A stretch of 64,000 bases of DNA from Malania oleifera (Eukaryota > Streptophyta > Magnoliopsida > Santalales > Ximeniaceae): assembly GCF_029873635.1 (NCBI RefSeq), contig NC_080420.1, positions 27,953,032-28,017,031 of the forward strand, in the 5' to 3' direction. The notes below the pieces were generated by a model. It saw only the letters and a list, made by a program, of their open reading frames with translations, was not told the DNA's origin and made no database searches. Both the position numbers and the translations under genes were made by a program. Below are positions 36,795 to 48,392 of this stretch, in pieces; the stretch's first letter is position 1; each line of letters begins with the position of its first letter.

Positions 36795-37407
36795 TGTTGA
36801 GATATGAATCGTATAATGAAGATGCACAGCGGAATAAACAACAACAAGTGAATGTAAATAACACATACAATTAGAACAAGATCAACACAAAAGAACAAGA
36901 TCAACACAAAGATTTAAGTGGTTCAGCAAAGCCTACATCCACGAAAGCAATGACGCACAATTTCACTAAGGAAATCAAAATGTACGCAATATACTTCAAT
37001 AATGATCATTCCCACTCTCAAAATATGCCCAAATGACATATATAGAGTTTCCTCGGAGGTTTCCCCCTATTTGCCCAACCACTTAACATTCAAAAATTCA
37101 AAATATCAGAAAACTATCGCAGCCCAGGTGCCCCTTGTCGACGAACTCAGAGCCTCGTCAATGAGACCAAGAAAACCCTCCATCGACTAATATAGGGCTT
37201 TCGTCGACGATGCTAGAAGTCTAAAAATTTCCTGCTCTCGGTAATTATTCGTTGATGAGCTTTAGAGCCTTCGTCAACAAACTTCCGTTGTTCCCTCGTC
37301 GATGAGCATAGGCCCTTTGTCAACGAGTCTCTTGTGCTGCCCCCTTCATGTTTTTCCTCCTTCCTTCTTTGGTTATCAAAACAAAAGTATAAGAGCCATA
37401 AATAATA
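36795..37407 (-). mobile_element. 3' LTR of the copia element
   Basis: 613 bp, starting TGTTGAGATATGAATCG on the plus strand and ending CATAAATAATA. It holds GTCGACGA-type motifs at 37135-37345 and the mirrored block cctacatccacgaaagca. Its TG start (minus strand) has mutated to TA. Confidence 0.92.
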
Positions 37408-37419
37408 ATCTCCACCTTA
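37408..37419 (-). other. Polypurine tract of the copia element
   Basis: The minus strand reads TAAGGTGGAGAT immediately before the 3' LTR, the usual copia plus-strand primer. Confidence 0.8.
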
Positions 37420-37499
37420 GCGATTATATGCCTCTTAGAAGAATCTCAAAAACATGAACTATTTCATTTTGAACTTAAAAACACTTGGTTACGTATGTC

Positions 37500-38290
37500 T
37501 CCCTTCTATCACTTGGAGACATGGAGTAAGTCCAAGCAATGCTTGAACTTCTCTGAAGTAACTAATTTGGTCAGAATCTCTGCTGCATTATCAGAAGTGT
37601 GAACTTTCTCCAACATAAGTTCACCTAAAGCCATTAATTTTCACTCTGTGGAACCTCACATCAATGTTCTTGGTCCTAGCATGGTATACCTGATTCTTCG
37701 CCAAGTAAATGACACTCTGACTATCACAATGCAGCACTACACCATCTTATTGTAACGCCATCTCTTTAACTAAACCAGTAAGCCATTAGGCGTCCTTTGC
37801 AGCTTCAGCAACTTCAATACACTCCGCCTCAGTCATGGAAAACGCAACCAGAGATTGTACCATGGATCTCCAACATACTGATCCTCCTACAAGGGTAAAC
37901 ACATATCCCATTGTAGACCCTCTTTCATCCATATCTCCAGCATAATTTGCATCAACAAGCCCCATAACTAAAGGACAACCCTGTTGCTTGTCGAACATGA
38001 TGTCATATCCTGATGTACCCCGCAAGTATCTAAGTATCCATTTGATGACTTCCCAATGCTGTCTTCCTGGATTAGAGAGGAACTTGCTCACCACGCTTAT
38101 CGCATGTGCCAAATAAGGCCTTTTACATATCATGGCATACATTAAACTCCCTACAACACTAGCATAGGGGACCTTTGACATGTCCCAGACTTCCTTATCC
38201 TAACTTCGGAAATCTACAGTAGACAATTTGAAATAATTTGCTAGAGGTGTACACACCGGTCTTGCATCAGCCACGCTAAACCTCTCCAAC
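37500..38290 (-). pseudogene. Copia RT end and RNase H, broken
   Basis: This is the C-terminal part of copia pol. The frame at 37786-38181 includes YASVVGSLMYAMICKRPYLA, SKFLSNPGRQHWEVIKWILR and GLVDANYAGDMDERGSTMGY, then TEAECIEVAEAAKDA; these are the RNase H active-site regions, with Asp in VDANYAGD and Glu in EAE. A stop replaces the Trp after AAKDA. Remnants of the end, including DSQSVIYLAKN and ARTKNIDVRFH, lie in shifted frames at about 37640-37740. Frame changes separate it from the RT piece upstream. Confidence 0.9.
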
Positions 38291-38310
38291 ACCTTCTACA
38301 CATAAGCGCT

Positions 38311-39654
38311 CTAAGATAGCCATAATCTCCATGCAGTCCTATCTCGATGAATCTCCATCCCAAGTATTTTCTTCGCTGAACCAAGATCCTTCACGTCAAA
38401 TTCCTTATACAATAGGTCCTTTAACTGATTCACCTCAATTAAATCCTTTGCAACTATCAACATATCATCGACATACAATAACAAGAAAATAAGTGAGCCA
38501 TCATCAAGTTTATTCACATATACGCAGTAATCATACTCACACCGTTTGTAGCCAATCTTCATCATGTATGAATCAAACCGTTTATACCATTACCTTGGAG
38601 ATTGTTTCAGTCCATAAAGAGATTTCTTCAATCTGCAAACAAAATTTTCTTTCCCTAGTTCAATGAATCCCTCTGGTTGTACCATGTAAATTTGTTCCTC
38701 CAAGTCACCATGAAGAAACGCCGTCTTCATTCCCATTTGCTCCAAATGAAGATCAAAATGAGCTACCAACCCCAACACAACTCTAATAGAAGTATGTCGG
38801 ACCACTGGAGAAAAGATCTCATCATAATCTATCCCCTTCTTTTGTGCGTATCCTTTTGCCACCAACCGTGCCTTGAACTTCTCACCTTCCTTTTCTGATA
38901 TTGCCTCCTTCTTCCTATACACCCATTTGCACCCAATTGGTCTTTTTCCATCTAGAAGCTCCACCAACTCCCAAGTTTTTTTCTTATGTAGTGATTCCAT
39001 TTCCTTAATCATTGCTCCCATCCACCTATCTTTCTCATAATCGTGCACTGCCTCTTGAAAAAAAGTTGGATCATTGCAACAAGTAAGGAAAACATAAGAT
39101 ACTAACTCATTAAAGCCATACCTTGGCGGAGGCTGAATAGTGTGTCTGGATCTTCTTAACGGAATATCGTTGACTTGCTTACTTCCCAAGCTAGAGCTCC
39201 ATGCAACCACGGGACCATGATCATTTTCGTTGCCCTGAGCTTCCAACTCCACCTGCACAATATATTCATCACTGCCCCAGATTTCTAGCTCCTGTTTCTG
39301 TTCATCAAAATCTTGGGTATGCTTCACCATAGCCTTCTCATCAAAGACTACATCTCTACTGATCACCACCTTGTTTGCCACTGGGTCCCACAACTTATAC
39401 CCCTTGACACTCTTTGGATATCCCAAGAAGATGGAACGACTAGACTTTGGGTCAAGCTTAGACCTCTCCTCACTAGACATGTGAACGTAGGCTGGACACC
39501 CGAATACCTTTAATTCGGAGTAGTTTACTGCATTTTCCGTCCAAACCCCTTCTACCACTTTACCTGCTAATGATGCCCTTGGTGATTGGTTAACCATAAA
39601 ACAAGCCATACTAACTACCTTGGCCCAGAAGTTCTTTGGTAGCTCTACACTCAA
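38311..39654 (-). pseudogene. Copia integrase C-terminal region and reverse transcriptase
   Basis: The longest coding remnant of the element, 354 codons at 38590-39654 plus 84 at 38311-38565. In order: the end of the integrase core (LPKNFWAKVVSMACFMVNQS), the GCPAYVH and SIFLGYPKSVKGYKLWDP integrase region, then RT from GAMIKEMESLHKKKTWELV through KARLVAKGYAQKKGIDYDEIF and KTAFLHGDLEEQIYM to SLYGLKQSPR. One stop, apparently a Gln codon CAA changed to TAA, separates this from the YVDD box (38464-38475), which is intact. RT would copy element RNA in particles. Confidence 0.93.
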
Positions 39655-40640
39655 TCTAAAACACCGAGCCCTATCAACAAAAGTTCAGTTCATCCATTCT
39701 ACCACACCATTTTGCTGAGGTGTCCGGCGAACTGTAAAATGTCTCTTAATGCCTTGCTTCGCACAAAACTCTATAAATTAAGAATCAGCGTACTCGGTCC
39801 CATTATCCGACCTTAGGTATTTGATTTTCCTCCCTGTCAGGTTTTGCACTTTAGCCTGCCAAATCTTGAACTTGGCAAACATACTAGATTTGTGACGCAT
39901 TAAGTAAACTCAAACCTTCCGTGAGTAATCATCAATGAAACTCACATAGTACACATGTCCACCATTTGATGCAACTCTAATTGGGCCCCAAACATCTGAA
40001 TGCACATAGTCAAGAATTCCTTTCATTTTGTGAGTAGCTGATCTGAACTTTGCCCTATTCTGTTTTCCAAGAACACAAAATCTGCAGAATTCCAATTGAC
40101 ATGATTTTAAACCTTTCAAAAATTTTCTCTTGTGTAGTTCTTTCATGTCATATTCTCCCATATGCCCATGATGCATATGCCATAAGATGGTCTCATCTAA
40201 TTCAGCATCCACGGTTGCAACTCCACCTACAACGGTAGTTCCTAGATACGTATAAATATTCCCATCCATTTTCTGCCCTTTCATCACAGTCAGATTACCT
40301 TTCCATATCGTCAAGACTCTACCTTTGGACTTGTAATTAAAGCCATTACAATCCAAAGTGCCAAGAGATATCAAACTTTTTCTCAACCCAGGTATATGTC
40401 TTACATTACACAATGTTCTTACAACACTATCAAACATTTTTATCTTTACATTTCCTACGCCAATGATCTTGTAAGAAGCATCATTACCCATAAGAACTTA
40501 TCCAAAATTTACTAACCTGTAAGTGTTGAACCACTCCTTATTTGGAGTCATGTGATAAGAACATGCCGAGTCAAGTATCCAAGAGTCCATTAGATTATCC
40601 AACTTCGCTAAAACTGATAGAAGATCACCATCCATTGAAT
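39655..40640 (-). pseudogene. Copia protease, zinc-binding region and integrase core
   Basis: The protease active site reads SWILDSACSYHM (about 40560-40590), the copia version of the Asp-Ser/Thr-Gly box. The frame 39910-40491 carries the region before integrase, with its His-His-Cys-Cys site (LWHMHHGHMGEYDMKELHKR, then CRFCVLGK), and the start of the integrase core (LDYVHSDVWGPIRVASNGG, FIDDYSRKV). It stops where the family has Trp. Downstream pieces include RSDNGTEY and TPQQNGVVEW, the second Asp and the Glu of the catalytic triad, in the same broken reading. Confidence 0.92.
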
Positions 40641-40669
40641 CCTCTTCTTGAACAATATTCACAAATTTA

Positions 40670-41367
40670 GAAACCCCTCATGCTTATTAGCATTTCCCTT
40701 CTTCCAATCTGGAAACTTCGATTTCACATGGCCCTTTTTACAACATTTATAACACCGGATTTCCTTCTTCTTCTTGGATTGATTCTAGGATTTCTAATTA
40801 AACCCATTTTTAAACTTTCCTTTGGAATGCTCATTACAACCTTTTACCACAAGTCCTTCCCTTTCATCGTATATTCTCAACCTTTGATGAAAATTTAACA
40901 AAGCACTTGTTACTTCTTCCAAATCAAGTGTTTCTTTTCCCTACATAAGAGGGGTCACAAGATTTTCGTAAGTATGAGTTGAGGGAAAATAATTTAACAA
41001 CATCAAAGCCTTATCATTCTCATCAAACTTCACATCTACTCTCATAAGATCACTTATGATTTGATTAAACGCATTAATGTGTTGATCTAGACTAGATCTT
41101 TCTACCATCTTAAGCCAATATAAACGTTGCTTAAGAAAAAGTTAGTTATTGAGGAATTTAGACATGTACCGACTTTCTAACTTTCTCTAGATAGCGACTG
41201 GAGAATCCTCCTCCATAACCCGATAGAGAACTTCGTCGGCCAAACACAAGCGTATTGTCGACGCTGCCTTTGCTTTCAAATCTAACCATGTTGCCTCATC
41301 CATTCCTTCCAGTTGAATATCAAGCAAAGCCTTAGCCATTCCTTGTTGCACAAGAATATCTTTCACT
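40670..41367 (-). pseudogene. Copia gag, start deleted
   Basis: Gag would form the particle. The remnant begins at RRVKDILVQQGMAKALLD, joined almost directly to the primer site. The ATG and first 20 or so codons, present in the related copies at 24053 and 51543, are missing. It continues with EGMDEATWLDLKAKAASTIR, YRVMEEDSPVAI, LYWLKMVE and, after several stops, a zinc knuckle reading CYKCCKKGHVKSKF near 40705-40745, in which the last Cys is Phe. Either defect alone should abolish function. Confidence 0.9.
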
Positions 41368-41370
41368 CTC

Positions 41371-41382
41371 CTCTGATACCAA
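41371..41382 (-). other. Primer binding site of the copia element
   Basis: The minus strand reads TTGGTATCAGAG just inside the 5' LTR, an exact match to the start of the initiator Met tRNA complement. Confidence 0.9.
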
Positions 41383-41384
41383 TT

Positions 41385-41979
41385 TTTTGAGATATGGATT
41401 GTATAATGAAGATGCACATCAGAATAGACAACAACAAGTGAATGTAAATAACACACACACACATAGAACAAGATCAACACAAATATTTATGTGGTTCAAC
41501 AAAGCCTACATCCACGGAAGCAGTGACACACAATTTCACTAAGGAAATTAAATGTACATAATACACTTCAATAATGATCATTTTCACTCTCAAAATATGC
41601 CTAGATGACACATATAGAGTTTCCTTGGAGGTTTCCCCCCGTTTTCCCAACCACCCAACGTTCAAAAATTCAAAATATCAGAAAACTACCGTAGCCTAGG
41701 CGCCTCTCGTCGACGAACACAGAGCCTCGTCGATGAGACCAAGAAGATCCTTCATCAACAAATACAGGACTCTCATCAACGATGATAGAAGTCTAAAAAT
41801 TTCCTAATCTCGGTAACTATTCGTCGACGAGCTTCAGAGCCTTTGTCAACGAACTTCTGTAGTTCACTCGTTGATGAGCATAGGCCCTTCATCGACGTGT
41901 CTGCTATGTTGCCCCCTTCATGTTTTTCCTCCATCCTTCTTTGCTTATCAAAACAGAAGTATAAGAGCCACAAATAACA
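41385..41979 (-). mobile_element. 5' LTR of the copia element
   Basis: 595 bp, homologous to 36795-37407. Its outer end is intact (TGTTATTTGTGG on the minus strand), while the inner CAACA has become CAAAA. GTCGACGA-type motifs lie at 41705-41900. Confidence 0.92.
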
Positions 41980-42287
41980 AAACCATATTTGGTACATAGA
42001 TGGGGTTTAGTTACATTTGCCTATTTTCTAACATGAAGTAATCTCCTTCGTTAAATGGATTTTTTTTTAAAGCTCTCTCTTTTTTCTAATATGATTCTTG
42101 ATTATAGTTATAATTGATTTGTAAAAAATTTTGACACCCAAATTTTCAAAAATAAATCTTCAAAAAGGGGTTAAGCCTTTTTAATGGTTTCAAAAATATA
42201 TGTTTGCCAAAGACAAAAGGATCCTAAACTTGGAGTTTTTCTTGATCCATAAGTATAAACCATGGATAAAAGTAGGGGCTTCGAGCA
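41980..42287. other. Short AT-rich spacer
   Basis: Lies between the copia element and the TRIM; nothing recognizable apart from A and T runs. Confidence 0.4.
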
Positions 42288-42292
42288 AACTC

Positions 42293-42770
42293 TGTCAAGA
42301 TCAAGCACTTAGCAGCTTGCCTAAAAGCAATTGCTATTAGGGAAGGCATAACTTTATTTCCTTGTACTACTGGGGGCGCAGAGCCCCACACTAAGTGGCA
42401 GACGCCCATGAGGGGCCGCACTAGAAATGGTGACAATGGGCTGGCACGCAAAGCACCATCACAGCTGGGTAGAGTGCTGGCCCCTATAAAGCCAACAATC
42501 TCACCCCCTAAATAGATACCCTAAGAACACTCAAACTCGTGACCTCACTCAGATACCAATTGTCAGGATCAAGTGCTTACCAGCTTGTATAAAAGCAATT
42601 GTTGTCAGGGAAGGTGCAACTTTATTTCCTTATACTCCTGGTTGTGCAGAGCCCTACACTAAGTGGCAGGCGCCCATGAGGGCCTACACCAGAAATGGTG
42701 CCAACAGGCTGGAATGCTAAGCACTCTTACAGCTGGGTAGATGGCTAGCCCCCCCCCCATAAAGCCAACA
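42293..42770 (-). mobile_element. Complete TRIM element (miniature LTR retrotransposon), AACTC duplication
   Basis: Two direct LTR-like repeats (42293-42497, 205 bp; 42561-42770, 210 bp) both start TGTCARGATCAAG and end AAAGCCAACA. They flank a 63-bp interior. On the minus strand the interior starts ATTGGTATCTGAGTGAGG, a primer site for initiator Met tRNA with mismatches, and ends TTTAGGGGGTGAGAT, a polypurine tract. AACTC flanks the whole unit (42288-42292, 42771-42775). There is no coding capacity, so movement would need proteins from another element. Confidence 0.92.
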
Positions 42771-42775
42771 AACTC

Positions 42776-43758
42776 AACTTTCAATTCATTTTGAACCAAA
42801 AAAGGAAAGAGAGTTTTTCCTGCTAGATAAAAAATTTTTACGCCACCAGTTTCGTTTTTATTGATTTGTGGAAGTGTTGCTTTGATATATGATTTTCATT
42901 TTATAAAACTTTGGTGATTATTTAAAAAAAAAAACAAGACAAAAATTTTGGAATGTGGTAATGCTTTTCTTTAAGGATGTGGTTGGTTGCCTAACACCTT
43001 TTCCCGCCCATAAGTGGACCTCCTCACCAAGAACTTTAATTAGTAAACCCTTAAAAAATCATTATTTGTTTATATAGATCAGCATAGATATCCAAAAAAC
43101 TACTACTAAATAGTTTCACTTAAACCTTTTGGGTTAGGTGATTTGTTAAAAGTTCTTAAACTAGTATGCTTTGTTGAGAGCATTATAAAATCATTATAAA
43201 AATTAAACTTCATTTACTTGTCTCTCTCTTTATTTTAATTGTATTTTCTTTTATTATTAGCTTTCAACACTTTGTTTTTAATTTCATTATGTCACCCACC
43301 TCTCCACTTTCTTCATAGGCGCCATGCAGCTGACCCCCTTTTTATATATATAGACTCTCATTGTTCAAGGGCAAAGAAACTAAGGTCTTTTAAGATTCGG
43401 TTAAAAGATAATGGCCTTTCTTGAGATTTCTAAGATTCAAAGAGCCTTCTCTAAGATTTCAATAATTTCACACTTCTCTTAGCATTTGATTTTTGGGACA
43501 CTTACATCCCTTAAAGGGCTTCTCATTTTACAAAATGTAATGAGAGGTTTGTGTTTTTTTTAGTAAACCTTAATGGAGGTTTGTGAAATTCTTGAAACCT
43601 TAAGCGAGGTTTCTAAAATGTTTGAAATCTTAGCGAAGGTGAATGTCTTTTAATCGAACCTTAAAGAAGGTTGTTTTCTTTTTCCCTTATTTCAAATGAT
43701 GGCATGTGTCTATTATGGTACATTCAAAGGAAAAGATCAAAATGACTTTTATTGTATG
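42776..43758. other. AT-rich stretch without recognizable gene
   Basis: Contains only short frames; a run of variants of aaccttaagcgaggtttg near 43560-43680 looks like degenerate repetition. No motifs are recognized. Confidence 0.4.
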
Positions 43759-43763
43759 CTATA

Positions 43764-45952
43764 TGTTGGCCTTACAAGGCTTAACATCTTGTTTTGATGC
43801 TAACAAACAAGTAGAACTTAACATGCTTTGTTTAAGTGATGTATTTTCAGGACTGAATGATGAATGCAAGGTTAAAGAATTCATGAAAGCTTATATTTCA
43901 AAGAAGAATGATTTATATCAAGCTTGAAGCATGGATTTAAAGATAAATCTTGACGATCATGAGAGCATGGGGATTAAAGAGAACTTGATGAAAGCTCAAA
44001 GAAAGATGAAGCAAGCATAAAGATCTCAAGGAATTCAAGAATTGGAAATTTGAAGGAGTTTATAGGAAATTTCATTTAAGTACTTCAAATGATTTCAATA
44101 TGGATACATGAAACTCTTAGGTTAATTTATTGAATCTAGATACCTTTCAACATACTTGAAAAATATTTTTATGAGGTCAAAAATTATTTCAAAAAGGTTA
44201 GAATCATTTTTGGAATGAAAAGCACCAAAAAGAGGTTTTTCCAAGTGCTGTTAATTTTTCTATTTCTGCATTGAGGTGTATTTTTCTCTATCAAAAGCAC
44301 TTTATTTTAAAACATGTTTAACATGAAAGTTGTAGTATTTTCTCTTAACTTTCATTTGACACCAAGATCATAAAATTTGGAGTTACAAAAAAAAAAGTTA
44401 TGATCACAAAATAGAAGGGTACTCGAAGCTAACAACAACCAGTAGACTGCCTGAAACAGGATAGGCGCATGGGTGGTCGTGGCAGGCGACTGGCTGTGTC
44501 CTGGTAGGTGACTGCTAGGCTACTGCCCCTGCTGCTCCTTTAAAAATAACATGGCAGGCGACTGGTGGATTGGGGCAGGCGACTGCCACAAACAGATTTT
44601 GAAAAAAACCTCAACGGAAACATTTTTTAAATGGTTTGCTTGGGGCTCAAAATTTATGGAAACTTGGAGAATATTTCAAGCTACTTGGGGACCAAGTTAC
44701 ATACCTTTTAAAGTCTATAAATAAGCCTCAAAGATCATTGAATCAAGACACCAAGAATTCAAATTCTGAAAAAATACAAAGTCTCTCTCAATTGCTCTCA
44801 AATTCTCAAGACTCTCTCTTGCTCTCAAGCTCACATATTGTGCACGAATTCAACTGAGATTTTGTTGATCTTCTTCCACTGGAATTGTGCTAAAAATTCT
44901 AAATTTTTCAATCATTGAAAGAATTAATCAGTGATATACTTCCTTGAGCTTCAAGTTAATTTCCATATTGTGATTTACTTTGAAGTATATTAGTTGTGCT
45001 GTAATTGGTGTACTAACCAGCTCTTTAAGGAACAAGTTTTTTATATGCATCTATTTGATCTTTATCTTGTAGATTGATGATTCCAAGGGTTGTTTGGATC
45101 GTTGGCTAAGTAAGGGGATATTGCTTAGAGAGGTGGGCTTTAGCCTAGTTAAGGAGTGACCGGACGAGGGGATATCGTTTGGAGAAGGCGGACTCTAGCC
45201 TTAACCAAAGAGTGTTGTAAAGGTTTGTTCCGCCCGTTAAAGGAACATATTTAAGTGAATCCTTTGGTGGTTTACCAAAGGCGAGGACGTAGGCTGGGTA
45301 TAAGCCGAACCTCGTAAAAATCCTCGTCTCACTTTCTCTTTCCCTATTCTTTATTTTCAGTTTATATACAACTGTATGGATGTTTTAAATATCTAAATTA
45401 TACATACTACGTATATTTGAAAATCAAGTAAACTTAAAGTCCAATTTTTATTTGGGTTGTAGAAACCGAAAGGGAGTACGTTAGTTACACCATATCTTGC
45501 GGAAACCATACAGGAGTACGTTACTTGGTTAACATCCCAAAGATAAATTTACCAAGAGTTTATTTGAATTCTAAATATTTGGAAAGAGTGATTGCATTCA
45601 TTTATACAGGGTTTTACATCAGCAAGCATAAATTCTCATTCACTATAGGGCTTGGTTCAAATTTGGCTAATATCAACAAACAACAATTTTGAGTTTTTGT
45701 ATTACATAAGTGCTATATTGGCTTGGTTGTTTGCTTTGTAATTATAGTTGATTGGTTTGATTGAATGATTGGATGTTTGTATGGTTAAGGATTAAATAAA
45801 GAAACTAAGTTCTTGAGTGCTTAACAAATTAAACAAACAAGTCACGATTTGGTTAAAAGAAATAAAATAAGTTTAAGAATTTTAAAAAGGAATTAAAAGA
45901 AAATTTTAAAAGCCAATTCACTCCCTCTCTTGGGAAGTTATTCCTAATTTCA
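43764..45952 (+). mobile_element. Sirevirus-like copia solo LTR with CTATA target duplication
   Basis: It starts TGTTGGCCTTACAAGGC, with GTTTTGATGCTAACAAAC shortly after, and ends CTCTTGGGAAGTTATTCC then TAATTTCA. CTATA is repeated at 43759-43763 and 45953-45957. Inside are four CAGGCGACTG-type motifs (44480-44590), a TATA box (44716), a CT-rich leader (44780-44830), and the block aggcgaggacgtaggc near 45278 that I associate with Sirevirus-type LTRs. No internal region is present, so this is the product of LTR-LTR recombination. Confidence 0.92.
44716..44725 (+). promoter_or_regulatory. TATA box of the Sirevirus-like LTR
   Basis: TATAAATAAG lies about 60 bases before a CTCT-rich leader. Confidence 0.5.
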
Positions 45953-45957
45953 CTATA

Positions 45958-47072
45958 AATCCTAAAAATGAAATGACAAAAAATTTCTTAATATGCATAT
46001 AGATGTCAAGATGTTTAATATTGTATTTGTAGACATCACATTTTTTTCCGAAACTTATATGACACAAATTGGGTAAATATTCATTAATTCAATAAAATGA
46101 GAAAATACGGAAAAAAATTTGAATACAACAAAAATTAAAAAATTGAATACATTAAAAATAAAAAAACAAGAAAGGAGAAAATCCAGTGGGCTGGTGACTT
46201 TAAACATGCAAACAAAAGGAAAAGAAGTTTCATGTGGGATTGCATAATTAGCATGTGGGTAAAATGTGAGTTTAATGCAAGCATAATTTGAGCTATCAAT
46301 TTAAATTAGATTGATCAGATAAATGTTATCAGAATTGATTGAATTGGATCCCTCAAGCCTATAAATAGTTAGCTTCGGAAGGAGGACACACGGACACTAA
46401 GATACATAAAGAGTAAAGAAAAGGAATTGTTCACTAAGAATTTTTAGGATTAAAAAAAGAGGTCTAAAGATTTGAAATTAAGAAGGATCGAGAAGAAAGA
46501 TAAAGGATTCAAAGGCTTGAATTGTGGGAGCAGTGAAGGAGTGGTAGTGCAAGAGTTTGAGAAGGTTCGGGCAAAAGGTTGCATATTGGAGAATTTAGGA
46601 ACAAAGGTTGGTATTTTTAAATTCTATACTAGCCTTGTTTGAATTCTGACATGTTGAATGTTAAACATAAAATTCCGTAATTAAAGTTTAAGCTTGAACA
46701 TAATAGGAATAAAAAAATCCATTTTTTAAAAATATTCCAAAATAAAAACCGAATATTTGATCCGAATACCTATAGCCATACTCATATCGGCCAGATCCAA
46801 TAACTTGGATTTGAATGACGCATATCCGACCCAGAATTAGGTAAACTTGACTCGAGTCCTAATCAACTAACCCAAAGACCCAAAACCTAGGTCCAACTTT
46901 GACCTGGTCCATTAACCTCTCACATTGACTCGAACCCACTTAAAACTAAGCCCAAACTAGGCTTAACCCAAATAAGTCAACCCAAATTCAGTTTCATGCA
47001 AATCAGAATTTGGGTCAAGTGAATGGAGATATGAGATATGAGATTGCTTAACACTAATTTAACCTACCCCAA
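45958..47072. other. AT-rich stretch with one TATA candidate
   Basis: TATAAATAG at 46360-46368 matches the plant TATA consensus and is followed by a purine-rich stretch to about 46600, but no reading frame with motifs follows. The 46780-47000 part is richer in C and repeats CCAA/GGTC words, perhaps LTR-derived. Confidence 0.35.
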
Positions 47073-47379
47073 TTTGAAACAGAACTTCATCTTATTTGGC
47101 TCAAGGTAAATTGCAAGAAAAAAAATTCCAAAAAACAATAAGAAAATTCATAAGAAAAAAAAAAGGGAAATCATAGTACTTATCTTCTCTCAAGTTTAAA
47201 TTTGAAAGCAACAAGCCCATAGCTCTCTGCTCATTCTTCCCATTCAATCTAGACCTGAAAAATGAGGAAGAGAGGAGGTGAATCTAAGAAAGGAAAAAAC
47301 AATAGAACCAAATTAGAAATAAAGAAAGAAAATATCATTGGAGGAGAAAGAAAGATAAAGCAGAGAGAGAGTCAAATTC

Positions 47380-47590
47380 ATGTGAGAGAAAGAAAGAGAA
47401 AGTAGATAGAAGTGAGAAAGCAGGGAGAAAGGGAAAGTGAGAAAGAGAGAGTGAGAGGAAGAGAGAGGGATTCATGCAAGAGAAAGAGAAAAAGCAAAGA
47501 GAAAGAGAGAGAAAGGGAGAGAAGAGAGAAGAAGAGGAAGTAGAAAAGGAGAAAAGAAAAAAGAGAGGAAAAAAGGTTTTTATATATACA
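47380..47590 (-). promoter_or_regulatory. Outward-facing TATA box and CT-rich leader, left arm
   Basis: On the minus strand, CTTGTATATATAAAAACC precedes about 180 bases of almost pure pyrimidine. It mirrors the right-arm copy at 55815-56060. It looks like an LTR promoter with leader, but I cannot assign the LTR. Confidence 0.5.
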
Positions 47591-48231
47591 AGTGGGAAAC
47601 ATGTCACCACATAGACGGTGACACATGGCACAACTAGGACCGCATATTTGGGGAGCCACATGGCGCAATATTGACCGTCTAATGTGTGTTTTCTCTAGAT
47701 CGCCAGATCACTGTCACGTCATTAATCCTTATCAAATTCCCAGAGCCAACCAAGACTTGCCATGTGACAAGTGATATTATGTTGGCATCACCCTACTGCA
47801 CAAAATTCAAAAATAAAATAATAAAAATAACAAAAACAATGCCATGTGTCATCAACCCCTAGCTGACACATGTCCACCATTCCCCAATTGGGTCAACCTA
47901 GTTTGGCCCGAGTCAACGTTGACCTAGTTCTAATCGGTTGAACCGATTTGACTCGTTCGAACATCCAGTTCATTTCTTTAATTTAAAAATTGATCCTTAA
48001 TTGATTTTTTTAATTTTTAAAAATTAAAAAAATAGTAAATAATCAAAAAAATAGAAAAAATAAATAAAAATTATTTGAGTTATTTTGACTTAGATATAAA
48101 AATGAAAAAAATAAAATATCAAAAATAAATAAAATGGGGAAAAAGCTATTTGGAAAATCTGGGAATGTTTTAAAGAATATTTTTATTCAAATTTGATAAA
48201 TTTATTTTATTATTATTTGTATATATATATT

Positions 48232-48392
48232 AGATAAACCTTCCCCGCCCCAATAACTAATATAGGCGAGGTCTGAAACACCTTTCAATTTTGGTATGTG
48301 TGCATCCCAGTGATTAAACAAAGAGAGTAAAAAGGTGTTTCAAACCTCACCTATATTAGTTATTGGGGGGGGGGGGGGGGGGAGGTTTATCT
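48232..48392. mobile_element. 161-bp hairpin element, MITE-like, left arm
   Basis: It has long terminal inverted repeats: AGATAAACCTTCCCCGCC at the left and GGAGGTTTATCT at the right, with ccaataactaatata paired with tatattagttattgg. A G run (48366-48382) lies in the right repeat. The mirrored copy is at 55011-55174. No target duplication is certain. Confidence 0.65.

Larger units (their letters stand above)
36795..41979 (-). mobile_element. Full-length but defective Ty1/copia element, Tork/Tnt1-like
   Basis: It has two LTRs (left 36795-37407, right 41385-41979), a primer site next to the right LTR and a polypurine tract next to the left one, so it reads right to left. Gene order is gag, protease, integrase, RT, RNase H, the copia order. 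Flanks AAAAC and AAACC differ at one base, consistent with an old target duplication. A short deletion removed the start of gag, the gag zinc knuckle has lost a Cys, and many stops are present. It cannot encode its own proteins. Confidence 0.93.

Noticed and set aside
43706..43927. 73-codon frame MSIMVHSKEKIKM...
   Set aside because: It crosses the left target duplication and the start of the solo LTR at 43764, so it is a chance fusion frame.
47000..47072. Left flank of the palindrome as the missing first part of the gypsy 5' LTR
   Set aside because: A short likeness (gaatggagatatgagat) to 62883-62900 exists, but the 800 bases upstream do not resemble 62031-62880, so I do not treat the palindrome as an insertion within that LTR.
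47335..47668. Ser/Phe/Leu-rich frames of 96-108 codons, mirrored at 55744-56037
   Set aside because: They translate the pyrimidine-rich leader downstream of the TATA box; low complexity and no motifs.
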